Shown here: positions 32,154-40,906 of the stretch, one piece after another
Position numbering within the stretch: position 1 is the first letter of the stretch
Layout: every line of letters begins with the position of its first letter
NCBI RefSeq assembly: GCF_011516635.5
Contig: NZ_CP096255.1
Coordinates: 9,621,501-9,685,500 of the forward strand
DNA length: 64,000 nt
Reading direction: 5' to 3'
From: Bradyrhizobium barranii subsp. apii
Lineage (GTDB): Bacteria > Pseudomonadota > Alphaproteobacteria > Rhizobiales > Xanthobacteraceae
Notes under the pieces: generated by a model
Told to the model about the DNA's origin: nothing
Databases searched by the model: none
The model's input: the letters and a program-made list of their open reading frames with translations, nothing else
Program-made: the position numbers and the translations under genes

Positions 32154-33365
32154 ATGAAACACCTGAAATGGACGCTTGCGCTGGCGGCGAGCCTGATGAG
32201 CGGCGCGGCAAGCGCCGAGATCTCCGACAATGTCGTGCGCGTCGGCGTGCTCAACGACATCTCGGGCATCTTCCAGGACACCAACGGCATGGGCTCGGTC
32301 GAGGCCGCGCGGATGGCGGCCGAGGATTTCAACGGCGGCGGCAAGAACATCAAGGTCGAGATCGTCTATGCCGACCACCAGAACAAGGCCGATGTCGGCA
32401 ACGCGATCGCGCGCAAATGGCTCGATGTCGAGGGTGTCGATGCCATCGTCGACGTGCCGAATTCGGCCGTCGGCCTCTCCATCAACACGCTGCTGCGCGA
32501 CAGCCGCATGACCTTCCTGGCGTCGTCCACCGCAAGCTCGGATCTCACCGGCAAGGCCTGCTCGCCCAATACGATCCAATGGGTCAACGATGCCTGGGCG
32601 ACCGGCAACACCACCGCGGCCGCGATGATGTCGCGCGGTGGCAAGGACTGGTATTTCCTCACGGTCGACTATGCGCTCGGCAAGGGCATCGAGGCGGAGG
32701 CGCAGAAATACATCGAGGCGCACGGCGGCAAGGTGCTCGGCTCCTCCAAGCACCCGCTCGGCACGTCGGACTTTGCCTCCTTCCTGTTGCAGGCGCAGGG
32801 CTCGAAAGCGCAGGTGATCGGCCTCGCCAATGCCGGCGGCGACACCATCAACGCCGTGAAGCAGGCTGCCGAGTTCGGCATCCAGCAAGGCGGGCAGAAG
32901 CTCGTCGCCTTCCTGCTCTTCATCAACGACGTCCATGGGATGGGCATCAAGGTCGCGCAGGGCCTCCAGCTCATGGAAGCGTTTTACTGGGACATGAACG
33001 ACGACACCCGCGCCTTCGCCAAGCGATTTGCGGCGCGACCCGGCATGAACGGCAAGATGCCGAGCGGCAACCAGGCCGGTGTCTATGCCTCGACGCTCGC
33101 TTATCTGAACGCGGTCGCCGCGACCGGCAGCGACAATGCGAAGGACGCCGTGCCCGAGATGAAGAAGTTCAGGGGTAAGGACAAGCTGTGCGGCGACACC
33201 ACGATCCGCCAGGACGGGCGCGTCGTGCATCCCATGTATCTGTTCGAGGTGAAGAAGCCGGAGGAGTCGAAATATCCGTACGACTATTACAAGCTGGTCT
33301 CGACGATTCCCGCGGAGCTGGCGTTTAGGCCGCTCGCGGAGGGCGGGTGCGAGTTGGTGAAGTAG
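32154..33365 (+). CDS. Liv-type ABC substrate-binding protein in the P450 operon
   Basis: A 403-residue periplasmic protein with signal peptide (ALAASLMSGAASA) and type-I binding fold: RVGVLNDISGIFQDTNGMGS, ADHQNKADVGNAIARKW and DWYFLTVDYALGKGIEAEA. This subgroup often binds aromatic acids rather than amino acids. It is 51 bp behind the ferredoxin gene with an AGGGGAGGGA ribosome site. It probably captures the methoxy-aromatic acid demethylated by the P450. No permease or ATPase genes are attached. Confidence 0.83.
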   Translation: MKHLKWTLALAASLMSGAASAEISDNVVRVGVLNDISGIFQDTNGMGSVEAARMAAEDFNGGGKNIKVEIVYADHQNKADVGNAIARKWLDVEGVDAIVDVPNSAVGLSINTLLRDSRMTFLASSTASSDLTGKACSPNTIQWVNDAWATGNTTAAAMMSRGGKDWYFLTVDYALGKGIEAEAQKYIEAHGGKVLGSSKHPLGTSDFASFLLQAQGSKAQVIGLANAGGDTINAVKQAAEFGIQQGGQKLVAFLLFINDVHGMGIKVAQGLQLMEAFYWDMNDDTRAFAKRFAARPGMNGKMPSGNQAGVYASTLAYLNAVAATGSDNAKDAVPEMKKFRGKDKLCGDTTIRQDGRVVHPMYLFEVKKPEESKYPYDYYKLVSTIPAELAFRPLAEGGCELVK

Positions 33366-33383
33366 TGCCGCGCGCGCCACTGC

Positions 33384-33521
33384 ACCCTCTCCCCTTGTGG
33401 GAGAGGGGGGCTTCGCAAAGCGAAGCCGGGTGAGGGGTTCTCTCCTCACGAATGGTATTGCGAGTGGAGAGAACCCCTCATCCGGCGCTTCGCGCCACCT
33501 TCTCCCACAAGGGGAGAAGGA
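33384..33521. repeat. Palindromic repeat, D-related (CCTCTCCCCTTGTGGGAGAG)
   Basis: CCCTCTCCCCTTGTGGGAGA and TTCTCCCACAAGGGGAGAAG form the outer inverted arms. GCTTCGCAAAGCGAAGC and GGTGAGGGGTTCTCTCC pairs lie inside. It separates convergent genes and may work as a terminator. Confidence 0.75.
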
Positions 33522-33529
33522 AGAAAGAG

Positions 33530-34792
33530 CTACGCCACCTTGCTACTCCCCTGCGTGATCAACCGCGCCGCGCGCTGGTCGCGGGCGTAGATCCAGAGCC
33601 AGCTCAGGGCGACGCTGAGGCGGTGGCGCAGCCCGATCAGGAAGTAGATGTGGGCGATGCCCCAGATCCACCATGCGATGGTGCCGCGCAGTTTGACCTT
33701 GCCGAAATCGATCACCGCGAGCCGCTTGCCGATCTGTGCGAGGCTACCGGAGTGCTTGTAACGGAATGCACCTTTGTTCTCGCCACGCAGGCGCGCCTTG
33801 ATGGTCTCGGCGACGTGCCGGCCCTGCTGCTTGGCGGCCGGCGCGATGCCGGGCACCGGCTTCCCCTCCCAGGCGTTGATCACAACAGTGTCGCCGATCG
33901 CAAAGATTTCGGGATGACCAGGTATCGTCAGATCGTCTTGGACCTCCACGCGCCCGGCGCGATCGCTTGGTGCGCCCAGCCATTCGGCGGCGGGCGAAGC
34001 GCGCACGCCGGCGGCCCAGATCCGCGTCTTTGCTTCGAGCAGCTTGCCGCCGAACACGACGCCCTCTCGGTTGATCTCGGTGACGGCCTGGCCCAGCACG
34101 ACCTCGACGCCGATCTTTTCCAGCGAGGCCTGCGCATAGGCCGAGAGATCATCGGGGAAGCCTGCGAGCACGCGTGGTCCGGCCTCGATCAGCACCACGC
34201 GTGCCTTGTGGGTGTCGATGTTGCGGAAGTCGGCGGGGAGCGTGTGGTGCGCCATCTCGGCGATGGTGCCGGCGAGCTCGACGCCGGTGGGGCCGGCGCC
34301 GACGATGACGAAGGTCAGCCGCGCCGCGCGTTTGGCCGGATCGGTCTCGCGCTCGGCGCGCTCGAATGCCACCAGGATGTGACGGCGCAGCGTGGTCGCG
34401 TCTTCCAGCGTCTTCAGGCCGGGGGCGAACTGCTCCCACTCGTCATGGCCGAAATAGGCATGGCGCGCGCCGGTGGCGAGCACCAGCGTGTCGTAGGGCA
34501 CCTCGCTGCCGTCGTCGATCAACACGCAGCGCCGGTCGGCATCGACGCCGCTCACCGTCGCAAACAGGGTCGTCACCTCGCGCCGGTCGCGCATCAGGTG
34601 CCGGACCGGCCAGGCGATTTCGCTGGTCGCGAGCGAGGCGGTCGCGACCTGGTAGAGCAGCGGCTGGAACAGATGATGGTTGCGGCGGTCGATCAGCTTG
34701 ATCTCGACCGGCGTGCCCGCAAGCCGGTAGGTCGCCTCCAGCCCGCCGAAGCCGGCTCCGACGATGACGACGCGGTGGGGATTTGCGGCCAT
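33530..34792 (-). CDS. Type II NADH dehydrogenase (NDH-2-like FAD oxidoreductase)
   Basis: A 420-residue FAD/NAD protein. The FAD-binding motif is VVIVGAGFGGLEATYRL, then NHHLFQPLLYQVATASLA, the NADH-binding fold TFVIVGAGPTGVELAG, and FAIGDTVV near the second FAD contact. The C-terminal part has hydrophobic segments (TIAWWIWGIAHIYFLIGL) for membrane attachment. It passes electrons from NADH to quinone without proton pumping. I chose ATG 34792 (MAANPHRVVIVGAG) since codons further upstream encode no fold. It does not look like a P450 ferredoxin reductase. Confidence 0.88.
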   Translation of the reverse strand: MAANPHRVVIVGAGFGGLEATYRLAGTPVEIKLIDRRNHHLFQPLLYQVATASLATSEIAWPVRHLMRDRREVTTLFATVSGVDADRRCVLIDDGSEVPYDTLVLATGARHAYFGHDEWEQFAPGLKTLEDATTLRRHILVAFERAERETDPAKRAARLTFVIVGAGPTGVELAGTIAEMAHHTLPADFRNIDTHKARVVLIEAGPRVLAGFPDDLSAYAQASLEKIGVEVVLGQAVTEINREGVVFGGKLLEAKTRIWAAGVRASPAAEWLGAPSDRAGRVEVQDDLTIPGHPEIFAIGDTVVINAWEGKPVPGIAPAAKQQGRHVAETIKARLRGENKGAFRYKHSGSLAQIGKRLAVIDFGKVKLRGTIAWWIWGIAHIYFLIGLRHRLSVALSWLWIYARDQRAARLITQGSSKVA

Positions 34793-35091
34793 GATACACC
34801 CTCGAATCTCGCTGCTGCTCTCCTCCATGTAAGTGCGCATTGGGCGCCGTAGTCCAATAGCCGTCATCAATCGCGGCATAGGCTGGGCGTATCGTCATCC
34901 CGCGAAAAAGCGCCGCAGCCTTGGTCGAAGTGAGTAGAATTATATTTCTTGCCATCCTCGATTGGGGCGAAATATGGTGCAGGGGCGGGCGCTGAGCCAT
35001 TGGCGGCGCGACAGATTTTACGTTCAATAGAGACGACCCGGGGGCGGCGATCACCCCGTTTCCGGGATCAATAATAAGGAGGGGAGTGGTT
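34793..35091. other. Divergent intergenic region, no gene seen
   Basis: This 299-bp region between NDH-2 (minus) and a binding-protein gene (plus) contains no supported ORF. An AT-rich patch (AGAATTATATTTCTTGCC near 34933) could hold a promoter. A strong ribosome site, AAGGAGGGGA, precedes ATG 35092. Confidence 0.5.
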
Positions 35092-36264
35092 ATGAGGACG
35101 GCATTCTGGCTGGCGGGCGCAGCGGCGCTGGTGCTGGCAAATCAGGCTTTCGCCGGCGACACCATCAAGATCGGCTTCGTTTCGACCTTCAGCGGCCCGA
35201 CCGCCGTGATCGGCAACGACATGCGCAATTCCTTCGAGCTCGCGCTCGACCACATCGGCCGCAAGATGGACGGCAAGCCGGTCGAGGTGATCTACGAGGA
35301 CGACGGGCAGAAGCCCGATGTCGGCAAGCAGAAGACCGAGAAGCTGGTGCAGTCCGACAAGGTCGATTTCATCGTCGGCTACATCTGGTCGAACGTGCTC
35401 CTGGCCTCGCTCAAGACCGCGGTGGATACGCAGACTTTCCTGATCTCGGCCAATGCCGGTCCGTCGCAGCTCGCCGGCGAACTGTGCTCGCCTTACGTGT
35501 TCTCGACCTCCTGGCAGAACGACCAGACGCCCGCCGCCATGGGCCTCTACATGAACCAGAAGGGCGTCAAGAGCGTGTTCCTGATCGGGCCGAACTACGC
35601 GGCCGGCAAGGACATGCTCGCGGGCCTGAAGAGCACGTTCAAGGGTGAGGTCAAGGGCGAGGAGTACACGGTCTGGCCGAGCCAGCTCGATTTCTCCGCC
35701 GAGCTCTCCAAGGCGCGCGCCTCGGGCGCCGAGTCGATCTTCGTGTTCTATCCCGGTGCGGCCGGCGTGCAGTTCCTCAATCAATATGCGCAGGCCGGAC
35801 TGAAGAGCACGATGCCGCTCTACACCGCCTTCACGGTCGACGAGCTGTCGCTGCCGCTCCAGAAGGAGAACGCGCTCGGCGTGCCCGGCGCGCAGGAATG
35901 GGTCAACGACCTCCCGAACGAGCAGAACAAGCGCTTCGTCGCCGACTACCGCAAGAACTACCCCAATCTGCGCCCGACCTATTACGGCGCCCAGGCCTAT
36001 GACGCGGCCCAGCTCATCAACAGCGCGGTGGTCGCTGTGAAGGGCGACACCAGCAAGAAGGACGCGATGAAGGCCGAGATGGAGAAGGCCAACTTCAAGT
36101 CGCTGCGCGGCCCGTTCAAATACGGCAAGAACCACATCCCGGTGCAGAGCTTCTATCTCCAGGACGTGGTCAAGGACGGCGAAGGCCAGCTCTCGCTGAA
36201 GACGGTCGCGACGATCGTGGAGAACGACCAGGATCGCTTCCACGAAAAGTGCGCGATGAAGTGA
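35092..36264 (+). CDS. Liv-type ABC substrate-binding protein, aromatic-acid group (CouP-like)
   Basis: A 390-residue protein with signal peptide (WLAGAAALVLANQAFA) and type-I binding fold: IKIGFVSTFSGPTAVIGNDM, YEDDGQKPDVGKQKTEKLV, LISANAGPSQLAGELCSPYVF and VFYPGAAGVQFLNQY. It resembles the binding proteins for hydroxycinnamates and other phenolics of Rhodopseudomonas/Bradyrhizobium. No transporter genes are linked. A palindromic repeat block follows. It could serve the LivHMGF set at 47753-51092, which has no binding protein. Confidence 0.82.
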   Translation: MRTAFWLAGAAALVLANQAFAGDTIKIGFVSTFSGPTAVIGNDMRNSFELALDHIGRKMDGKPVEVIYEDDGQKPDVGKQKTEKLVQSDKVDFIVGYIWSNVLLASLKTAVDTQTFLISANAGPSQLAGELCSPYVFSTSWQNDQTPAAMGLYMNQKGVKSVFLIGPNYAAGKDMLAGLKSTFKGEVKGEEYTVWPSQLDFSAELSKARASGAESIFVFYPGAAGVQFLNQYAQAGLKSTMPLYTAFTVDELSLPLQKENALGVPGAQEWVNDLPNEQNKRFVADYRKNYPNLRPTYYGAQAYDAAQLINSAVVAVKGDTSKKDAMKAEMEKANFKSLRGPFKYGKNHIPVQSFYLQDVVKDGEGQLSLKTVATIVENDQDRFHEKCAMK

Positions 36265-36270
36265 GCTGAT

Positions 36271-36546
36271 GCCTCTTCCCCTCTCCCCGCCTGCGGGGAG
36301 AGGGTGAGGGGGAGTCTCCGCGGGGACGGAGGTCGTTGTACTCCTCGATAGTCCCCACATCGTCATTGCGAGCGCAGCGAAGCAATCCAGACTGTCTCCG
36401 CGGAGGGACTCTGGATTGCTTCGCTGCGCTCGCAATGACGTGTTGAGAGAACGTTGCTCCTGGGGACATATCTCTCGCGGAGAGTCCCCCCTCACCCGGA
36501 ATTTGCTGCCGCAGATTCCGGCCTCTCCCCGCAGGCGGGGAGAGGC
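36271..36546. repeat. D-related repeat with a nested family E palindrome
   Basis: Outer arms CCTCTCCCCGCCTGCGGGGA and TCCCCGCAGGCGGGGAGAGG enclose a complete family E palindrome at 36362-36440 (GTCATTGCGAGCGCAGCGAA with its exact inverse). One repeat family has inserted inside another. The whole 36265-36552 gap consists of this; no gene. Confidence 0.8.
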
Positions 36547-36552
36547 GAAGAC

Positions 36553-38424
36553 CTACACCCGCGGCATGCTCGCAGGCCTTACCTCGCGGGCCTGCGCCGC
36601 GAGCCTGATCCCGGCATTGGCTGCGCCAAATCCCTGATAGTCCCTTCGCTCGACGATCTCGAAGAAGAAACGCTCGTCGAAGATGTGGGTGTAGACCTGG
36701 AAGAACTCGCCGTCGCCTTCGCGGTCGTAGAGGATGTGGTTGGCGCGCAGCTGCGCCATCAGGTCGGGCGCGAGGTCGTATTTGGCTTCGATGTCGTCGT
36801 AGTAGTTATCGGGGATATCCAGGAAATCCGCGCCACGCTTGCGCATCGCGGCGACCGTCGCAAAAATGTCCCGGCAGGAGAACGCGACGTGCTGCACGCC
36901 CGAGCCGAAGAACTCCGAGATGAAACGCGCCGGCAGGGTGCGGTTGGCGGATGAGCCGTTGAGCACGAAGCGCAGGCTCTGGTCGGCGTTGATGACCGCC
37001 TGACTCTGCACGAGGCCGCGGGGGTCGGCGATCTCCATCTGCGGCAGCCGCCTCAGGTCGAGGATGCCGGTGTAGAACAGCAGCCAGGACAGCATCTCGT
37101 CATAGGGCATCGACTGCGCGATGTGATCGACGGCGAGCAGGGCGTCGGCGTTCGCGTCACTTGCGACCGGCTCGAAATCGGTATCCCAGTTCTTGCCGGC
37201 CTGATCGAGGAAGTAGAGCAGGCTGCCGCCGACGCCATGGATTGCGGGAATCTCCAGCTCGCCCGGCCCGACCGGCTGGTAGAAGGTGCGCGTCTTCAGC
37301 GCTTCGGCGCGCCGCATGGCAAGACCGGCATTGTCGACGTCGAGCGCAATCGCGCAGACGCCGGGGCCGTGCGTGACGTAATGCGAATGCGCAAAGCCGT
37401 CGGTCTCGCAATTGATCACGAGCTCGACCTTGCCCTGCGACCAGCGCTCCACGGCCTTGCTGCGATGCTTGCCGGTCTTGCGGAAGCCGAGCTGCGCGAA
37501 CAGGCGGGCGAGGTCGACCGCCTTGGTCTCGTTGACGGCAAACTCGATGAAGCCGGTGCCGTGGCTCCTGGCCTTCGGCGCCAGCGGCTCGCCGACAAGC
37601 TTCGGCCAATCCGGCGCGAGCTGGTCCTCCAGCAGGATCAGCGAACGCAGGCCGTCGACCGCGGTCTGAGCGGACGAGCCGGCGCGGAACTGGTCGTTGA
37701 AGATTTCGAGCGATAGCGGCCCGACATAGCCGGTCGCCGCGATGGCCTGCATGAATTCACCGACCGGGAGGTCGCCCTGGCCGGGGAAGGAGCGGAAGTG
37801 CCGGCTCCATGAGAGGATGTCGAGCTCGAGCTTCGGCGCGTCGGCGAGTTGTACAAGAAAGATCTTGTCGCCGGGGATCGAGGCCATGGCGCGTACCGGA
37901 AAGCCGGGCGCGAGCGCGTGAAAACTGTCGAGGATGACACCGATCGCGGGATGATCGGCGCGCCGCACGATCTCCCAGGCGTCGCGGTAGTCGTTGACAT
38001 GGCGGCCCCAGGCCAGCGCTTCATAGCCGACGCGCAAGCCGCGCTCGGCCGCGCGCCCGCCGAGCTCACGAAAATCATCCGCGGCGCGATCGATGCCGCC
38101 GAGCGAGGCGGGCGAGACGTTGGAGCAGATCAGCAGGAGGTCGGTGCCGAGCTCCTGCATCAGGTCGAACTTGCGCTCGGCGCGGGCAAAGTTGCGTGTC
38201 CGCTGCGGCTCCGGCATGCCCTCGAAATCGCGGAACGGCTGGAATGCGCAAATCTCGAGATTGAGGTCCTTGCACAGCTGCGCCACCTCGCGCGGGCCCG
38301 AGCCGAACGACAGCAGATCGTTCTCGAAAATCTCGACCGAGTCGAACCCGGCTGATGCGATGGCGCGGAGCTTCTCGTCCAGGCTGCCTGAGAGCGAGAC
38401 GGTCGCGATCGAACGCTTGTTCAT
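36553..38424 (-). CDS. quiC: 3-Dehydroshikimate dehydratase fused to an HPPD-like domain (QuiC type)
   Basis: A 623-residue two-domain protein. The N-terminal half (about 1-275) is a sugar-isomerase-type TIM barrel (FDSVEIFENDLLSFG, VGYEALAWGRHVNDYRDAW, IGVILDSFHAL). The C-terminal half (about 285-610) is a 4-hydroxyphenylpyruvate-dioxygenase-like VOC pair (GTGFIEFAVNE, GVQHVAFSCRDIF, EFFQVYTHIFDERFFFEIVER). This fusion is the QuiC1 form of dehydroshikimate dehydratase, which makes protocatechuate. The gene overlaps livF by 4 bp and closes an operon that starts with a shikimate dehydrogenase, which supports the role. Confidence 0.88.
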   Translation of the reverse strand: MNKRSIATVSLSGSLDEKLRAIASAGFDSVEIFENDLLSFGSGPREVAQLCKDLNLEICAFQPFRDFEGMPEPQRTRNFARAERKFDLMQELGTDLLLICSNVSPASLGGIDRAADDFRELGGRAAERGLRVGYEALAWGRHVNDYRDAWEIVRRADHPAIGVILDSFHALAPGFPVRAMASIPGDKIFLVQLADAPKLELDILSWSRHFRSFPGQGDLPVGEFMQAIAATGYVGPLSLEIFNDQFRAGSSAQTAVDGLRSLILLEDQLAPDWPKLVGEPLAPKARSHGTGFIEFAVNETKAVDLARLFAQLGFRKTGKHRSKAVERWSQGKVELVINCETDGFAHSHYVTHGPGVCAIALDVDNAGLAMRRAEALKTRTFYQPVGPGELEIPAIHGVGGSLLYFLDQAGKNWDTDFEPVASDANADALLAVDHIAQSMPYDEMLSWLLFYTGILDLRRLPQMEIADPRGLVQSQAVINADQSLRFVLNGSSANRTLPARFISEFFGSGVQHVAFSCRDIFATVAAMRKRGADFLDIPDNYYDDIEAKYDLAPDLMAQLRANHILYDREGDGEFFQVYTHIFDERFFFEIVERRDYQGFGAANAGIRLAAQAREVRPASMPRV

Positions 38425-39158
38425 GCTGCGTTGTCCTCCATGGCGCCGCCGAGAAAGAGCTGGCCGATACGCGGATCGTTCAGAATGCGCTTTGCGCCGT
38501 CGACCATGCGGGTCTGGCCGAGTTCGAGCACGATGCCGATGTCGGAAATCTCCAGCGCCGAGCGCGCGTTCTGCTCGATCATCAGGATGGTGACGCCGCG
38601 GTCGCGCAAGCCTTTCAGGATGTCGAAGGTCTGCTGCACCATCAGCGGCGACAGGCCAATTGAGGGCTCGTCGATCAGCACGAGCTTCGGCTCGAGCAGC
38701 AGCGAGCGCGCGATCTCGAGCTGCTTCTGCTCGCCGCCGGAGAGCGTGGAGGCCTGCTGCGCCGACTTGCGGCGCAACGCGGGAAACAGGTCGAGCGCGG
38801 CTTCGATCCGTGCGGGCAGGTCGATGCCCTTGCCGGCCGAGACCCCACCAAGCTCGATATTGTGGCGCACCGACAGTTCGGGAAAGATGTTGCGGCCCTG
38901 TGGCACGTAGCAGATGCCGGCATTGAGCAGCGCGCGCTGGCTCAGATTCGTGACGTCGCGGCCGGCAAAGCTGATCTTGCCTTCGCGCAGCTTCAACAGG
39001 CCGAAGATCGCCTTGAACACCGTCGACTTGCCGGCACCGTTGGGGCCGATGATGGTGGTGATGGTGGCCTGCGGCACGGCGAAGGTGGTGCCGTTCAGGA
39101 TCGTCATCTTGCCGTAGCCGCCGACGAGATTGTTAACCGAGAGGATCGGGTCGCTCAT
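38421..39158 (-). CDS. LivF-type ABC ATPase of the shikimate/quinate operon
   Basis: A 245-residue ATPase with Walker A GPNGAGKST, signature LSGGEQKQ, Walker B LVLIDEP and H-loop region IEQN. The length and the PQGRNIFPELSV block are typical of LivF. The stop overlaps the quiC start by 4 bp (ATGA). It works with LivG and LivHM encoded just upstream. The cargo is inferred from the flanking aroE and quiC genes. Confidence 0.92.
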   Translation of the reverse strand: MSDPILSVNNLVGGYGKMTILNGTTFAVPQATITTIIGPNGAGKSTVFKAIFGLLKLREGKISFAGRDVTNLSQRALLNAGICYVPQGRNIFPELSVRHNIELGGVSAGKGIDLPARIEAALDLFPALRRKSAQQASTLSGGEQKQLEIARSLLLEPKLVLIDEPSIGLSPLMVQQTFDILKGLRDRGVTILMIEQNARSALEISDIGIVLELGQTRMVDGAKRILNDPRIGQLFLGGAMEDNAA

Positions 39159-39167
39159 GATGGCTTC

Positions 39168-39911
39168 CTAATGTCCGAGATAGGCTTCGATCACGGCGGG
39201 ATTTTTCCGCACTTCGTCCGGCCGCCCCATCGCCAGCACCTTGCCCTCCGCCATCACCATCACGCGCGAGCACAGTGACATCACGAATTCCATGTTGTGC
39301 TCGATCACGACGAAGGTCGCGTTCTTCTCGCGGTTGATCGCGACCAGGCGGTCCTTCAGGTCCGACAGCATCGACGGGTTGACGCCGCCGGCGGGCTCGT
39401 CGAGCAGCACGAGGCGCGGGCCGCCCATGAAGGCCATCGCGGCATCGAGCAGTTTTTGCTGGCCATAGGAGAGTCCGCCGGCCGGCTCGTCGGTGAGATG
39501 GTCGAGCTTGAAGAAGCCGATCATCTGGTTGGCGGTCTCAGTCAACCCGGCATCGGAGCGGCCGACCAGGCGCGAGGCCATATTGCCCTGGTGCTCCTGT
39601 CCCGCGAGGATCAGGTTCTCGCGCACCGAGAGCTTTGGGAACACCTGCAAGAGCTGGAAGGTGCGGCTGACCCCGAGCTTGTTGAGCTCGGCGGGACGCA
39701 GGCCCGTGACCACCTTGCCGTCGAGCTTCACCTCGCCGCCTGATGGTGTGAGCTGGCCGAGGATGCAGTTGAACAGGGTCGACTTGCCGCAGCCGTTCGG
39801 GCCGATCAGGCCGAGGATCTCGCCTTCGCGGACGTCGAATGAGACGCCATCGACCGCGCTGATGCCGCCGAAATTCTTCTTGATGCCGGTGACTTCCAGG
39901 ACCGCGCTCAT
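39168..39911 (-). CDS. LivG-type ABC ATPase of the shikimate/quinate operon
   Basis: A 247-residue ATPase: MSAVLEVTGIKKNFGG, Walker A GPNGCGKST, signature LSYGQQK, Walker B LVLLDEPAGGVNP and VIEHNMEFVM, the usual LivG set. ATG 39911 overlaps the livM stop by 4 bp. A longer open frame running upstream on this strand lies inside livM in another phase and is not coding. It is paired with LivF for transport. Confidence 0.92.
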   Translation of the reverse strand: MSAVLEVTGIKKNFGGISAVDGVSFDVREGEILGLIGPNGCGKSTLFNCILGQLTPSGGEVKLDGKVVTGLRPAELNKLGVSRTFQLLQVFPKLSVRENLILAGQEHQGNMASRLVGRSDAGLTETANQMIGFFKLDHLTDEPAGGLSYGQQKLLDAAMAFMGGPRLVLLDEPAGGVNPSMLSDLKDRLVAINREKNATFVVIEHNMEFVMSLCSRVMVMAEGKVLAMGRPDEVRKNPAVIEAYLGH

Positions 39912-40906
39912 TGCACCGTCTCCAGCCGGGACTTTGCCACGGCGCGCAGCGCGGAGGCCGCCTTGGTGCGGCGCTCGGCGAGGTAGCGGTCGAGAATTCC
40001 CAGAATGCCGGTCGGCGACCAGATCAACAGCAGCATCACCGCGACCGCGTAGAGCATCAGATAATACCCTTCCGTGAAGCGCAGCCATTCCGGCAACAGC
40101 ACCGCGATCATCGCGCCGAGGAAGGGGCCGAAATAGAAGCCGGCACCGCCGACGATCACCATCATCAAGAGGTCGAGCGAGAGCGACAGGTTGAACGGCA
40201 CGGGATCGATATATTGCGTCAGCGGCGCATAGAGCGCGCCGGCGACGCCGCCGAGCGCCGAGCCGATCGCGAACGCCATCAGCGTATAGCGCCTTGTGTC
40301 GACGCCGAGCGACTGCGCGCGCAGCGGATTTTCGCGCAATGCCATGAAGGCGCGGCCCCAGGGCGAGCGGATCAGCCACCACACCGCCAGCGACACGATC
40401 GCAAGCGAGCCGAGGCAGACATAGTAGAACGGTAGCGGCTTGTTGGTCGCGATGCCGAAGATGTGCGGCCTCGGAATGTTGGAGATGCCGTAGATGCCGC
40501 CGGTGAGCCAGCTTTCGTTGCGGAACACCAGGAAGGCGAGGGTGGAGAAGGCGAGCGTGACGAAGGCGAGGTAATGGTGCTGCACGCGCAGCGCCGGATA
40601 GCCGAGCACCCAGCCGACCGCGAAGCTCAAGGCAATCGCGACCACGATCGCCGCCGGCAGCGGCCAGCCATGGGTGGTCATGATCGCGGCCGCATAGGCG
40701 CCGATGCCGACGAAGGCGCCTTGCGCCAGCGAGACCTGGCCGGCATAGCCGAGCGTCAAATTGAGCCCCATCGCGGCGATGCTCATCACCGCCCATTGGC
40801 TCAGGATGAACAGGCCGTAGCGGTTGAAATTCATGGGGATGATGATCAGGCCGGCAATGACGATGAGGCCGAGCGCGATCTTCAACGGTTTGGCGAAGCC
40901 GCTCAT
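39908..40906 (-). CDS. LivM-type ABC permease
   Basis: A 332-residue inner-membrane protein with about nine hydrophobic segments. It carries LivM family features: LNLTLGYAGQVSLAQGAFVGIGAYAAA near the N-terminus and the coupling loop MALRENPLRAQSLGVDTRRYTLMAF. The start overlaps the livH stop by 4 bp, and its own stop overlaps the livG start. It forms the membrane channel with LivH. Confidence 0.92.
   Translation of the reverse strand: MSGFAKPLKIALGLIVIAGLIIIPMNFNRYGLFILSQWAVMSIAAMGLNLTLGYAGQVSLAQGAFVGIGAYAAAIMTTHGWPLPAAIVVAIALSFAVGWVLGYPALRVQHHYLAFVTLAFSTLAFLVFRNESWLTGGIYGISNIPRPHIFGIATNKPLPFYYVCLGSLAIVSLAVWWLIRSPWGRAFMALRENPLRAQSLGVDTRRYTLMAFAIGSALGGVAGALYAPLTQYIDPVPFNLSLSLDLLMMVIVGGAGFYFGPFLGAMIAVLLPEWLRFTEGYYLMLYAVAVMLLLIWSPTGILGILDRYLAERRTKAASALRAVAKSRLETVQ

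Noticed and set aside
33530..34792. The NDH-2-like gene as the missing ferredoxin reductase of CYP199A
   Set aside because: Its motifs and hydrophobic C-terminus are those of quinone-reducing NDH-2, and it is on the opposite strand to the P450 unit.
33452..34852. A 466-codon plus-strand frame across the NDH-2 region
   Set aside because: The minus-strand NDH-2 has complete FAD and NAD motifs; the plus frame has none and starts in a palindromic repeat.
39912..40796. The upstream half of a 542-codon minus-strand frame that ends with LivG
   Set aside because: This stretch lies inside livM in another phase. The livG start at 39911 is set by the conserved N-terminus and the 4-bp overlap.
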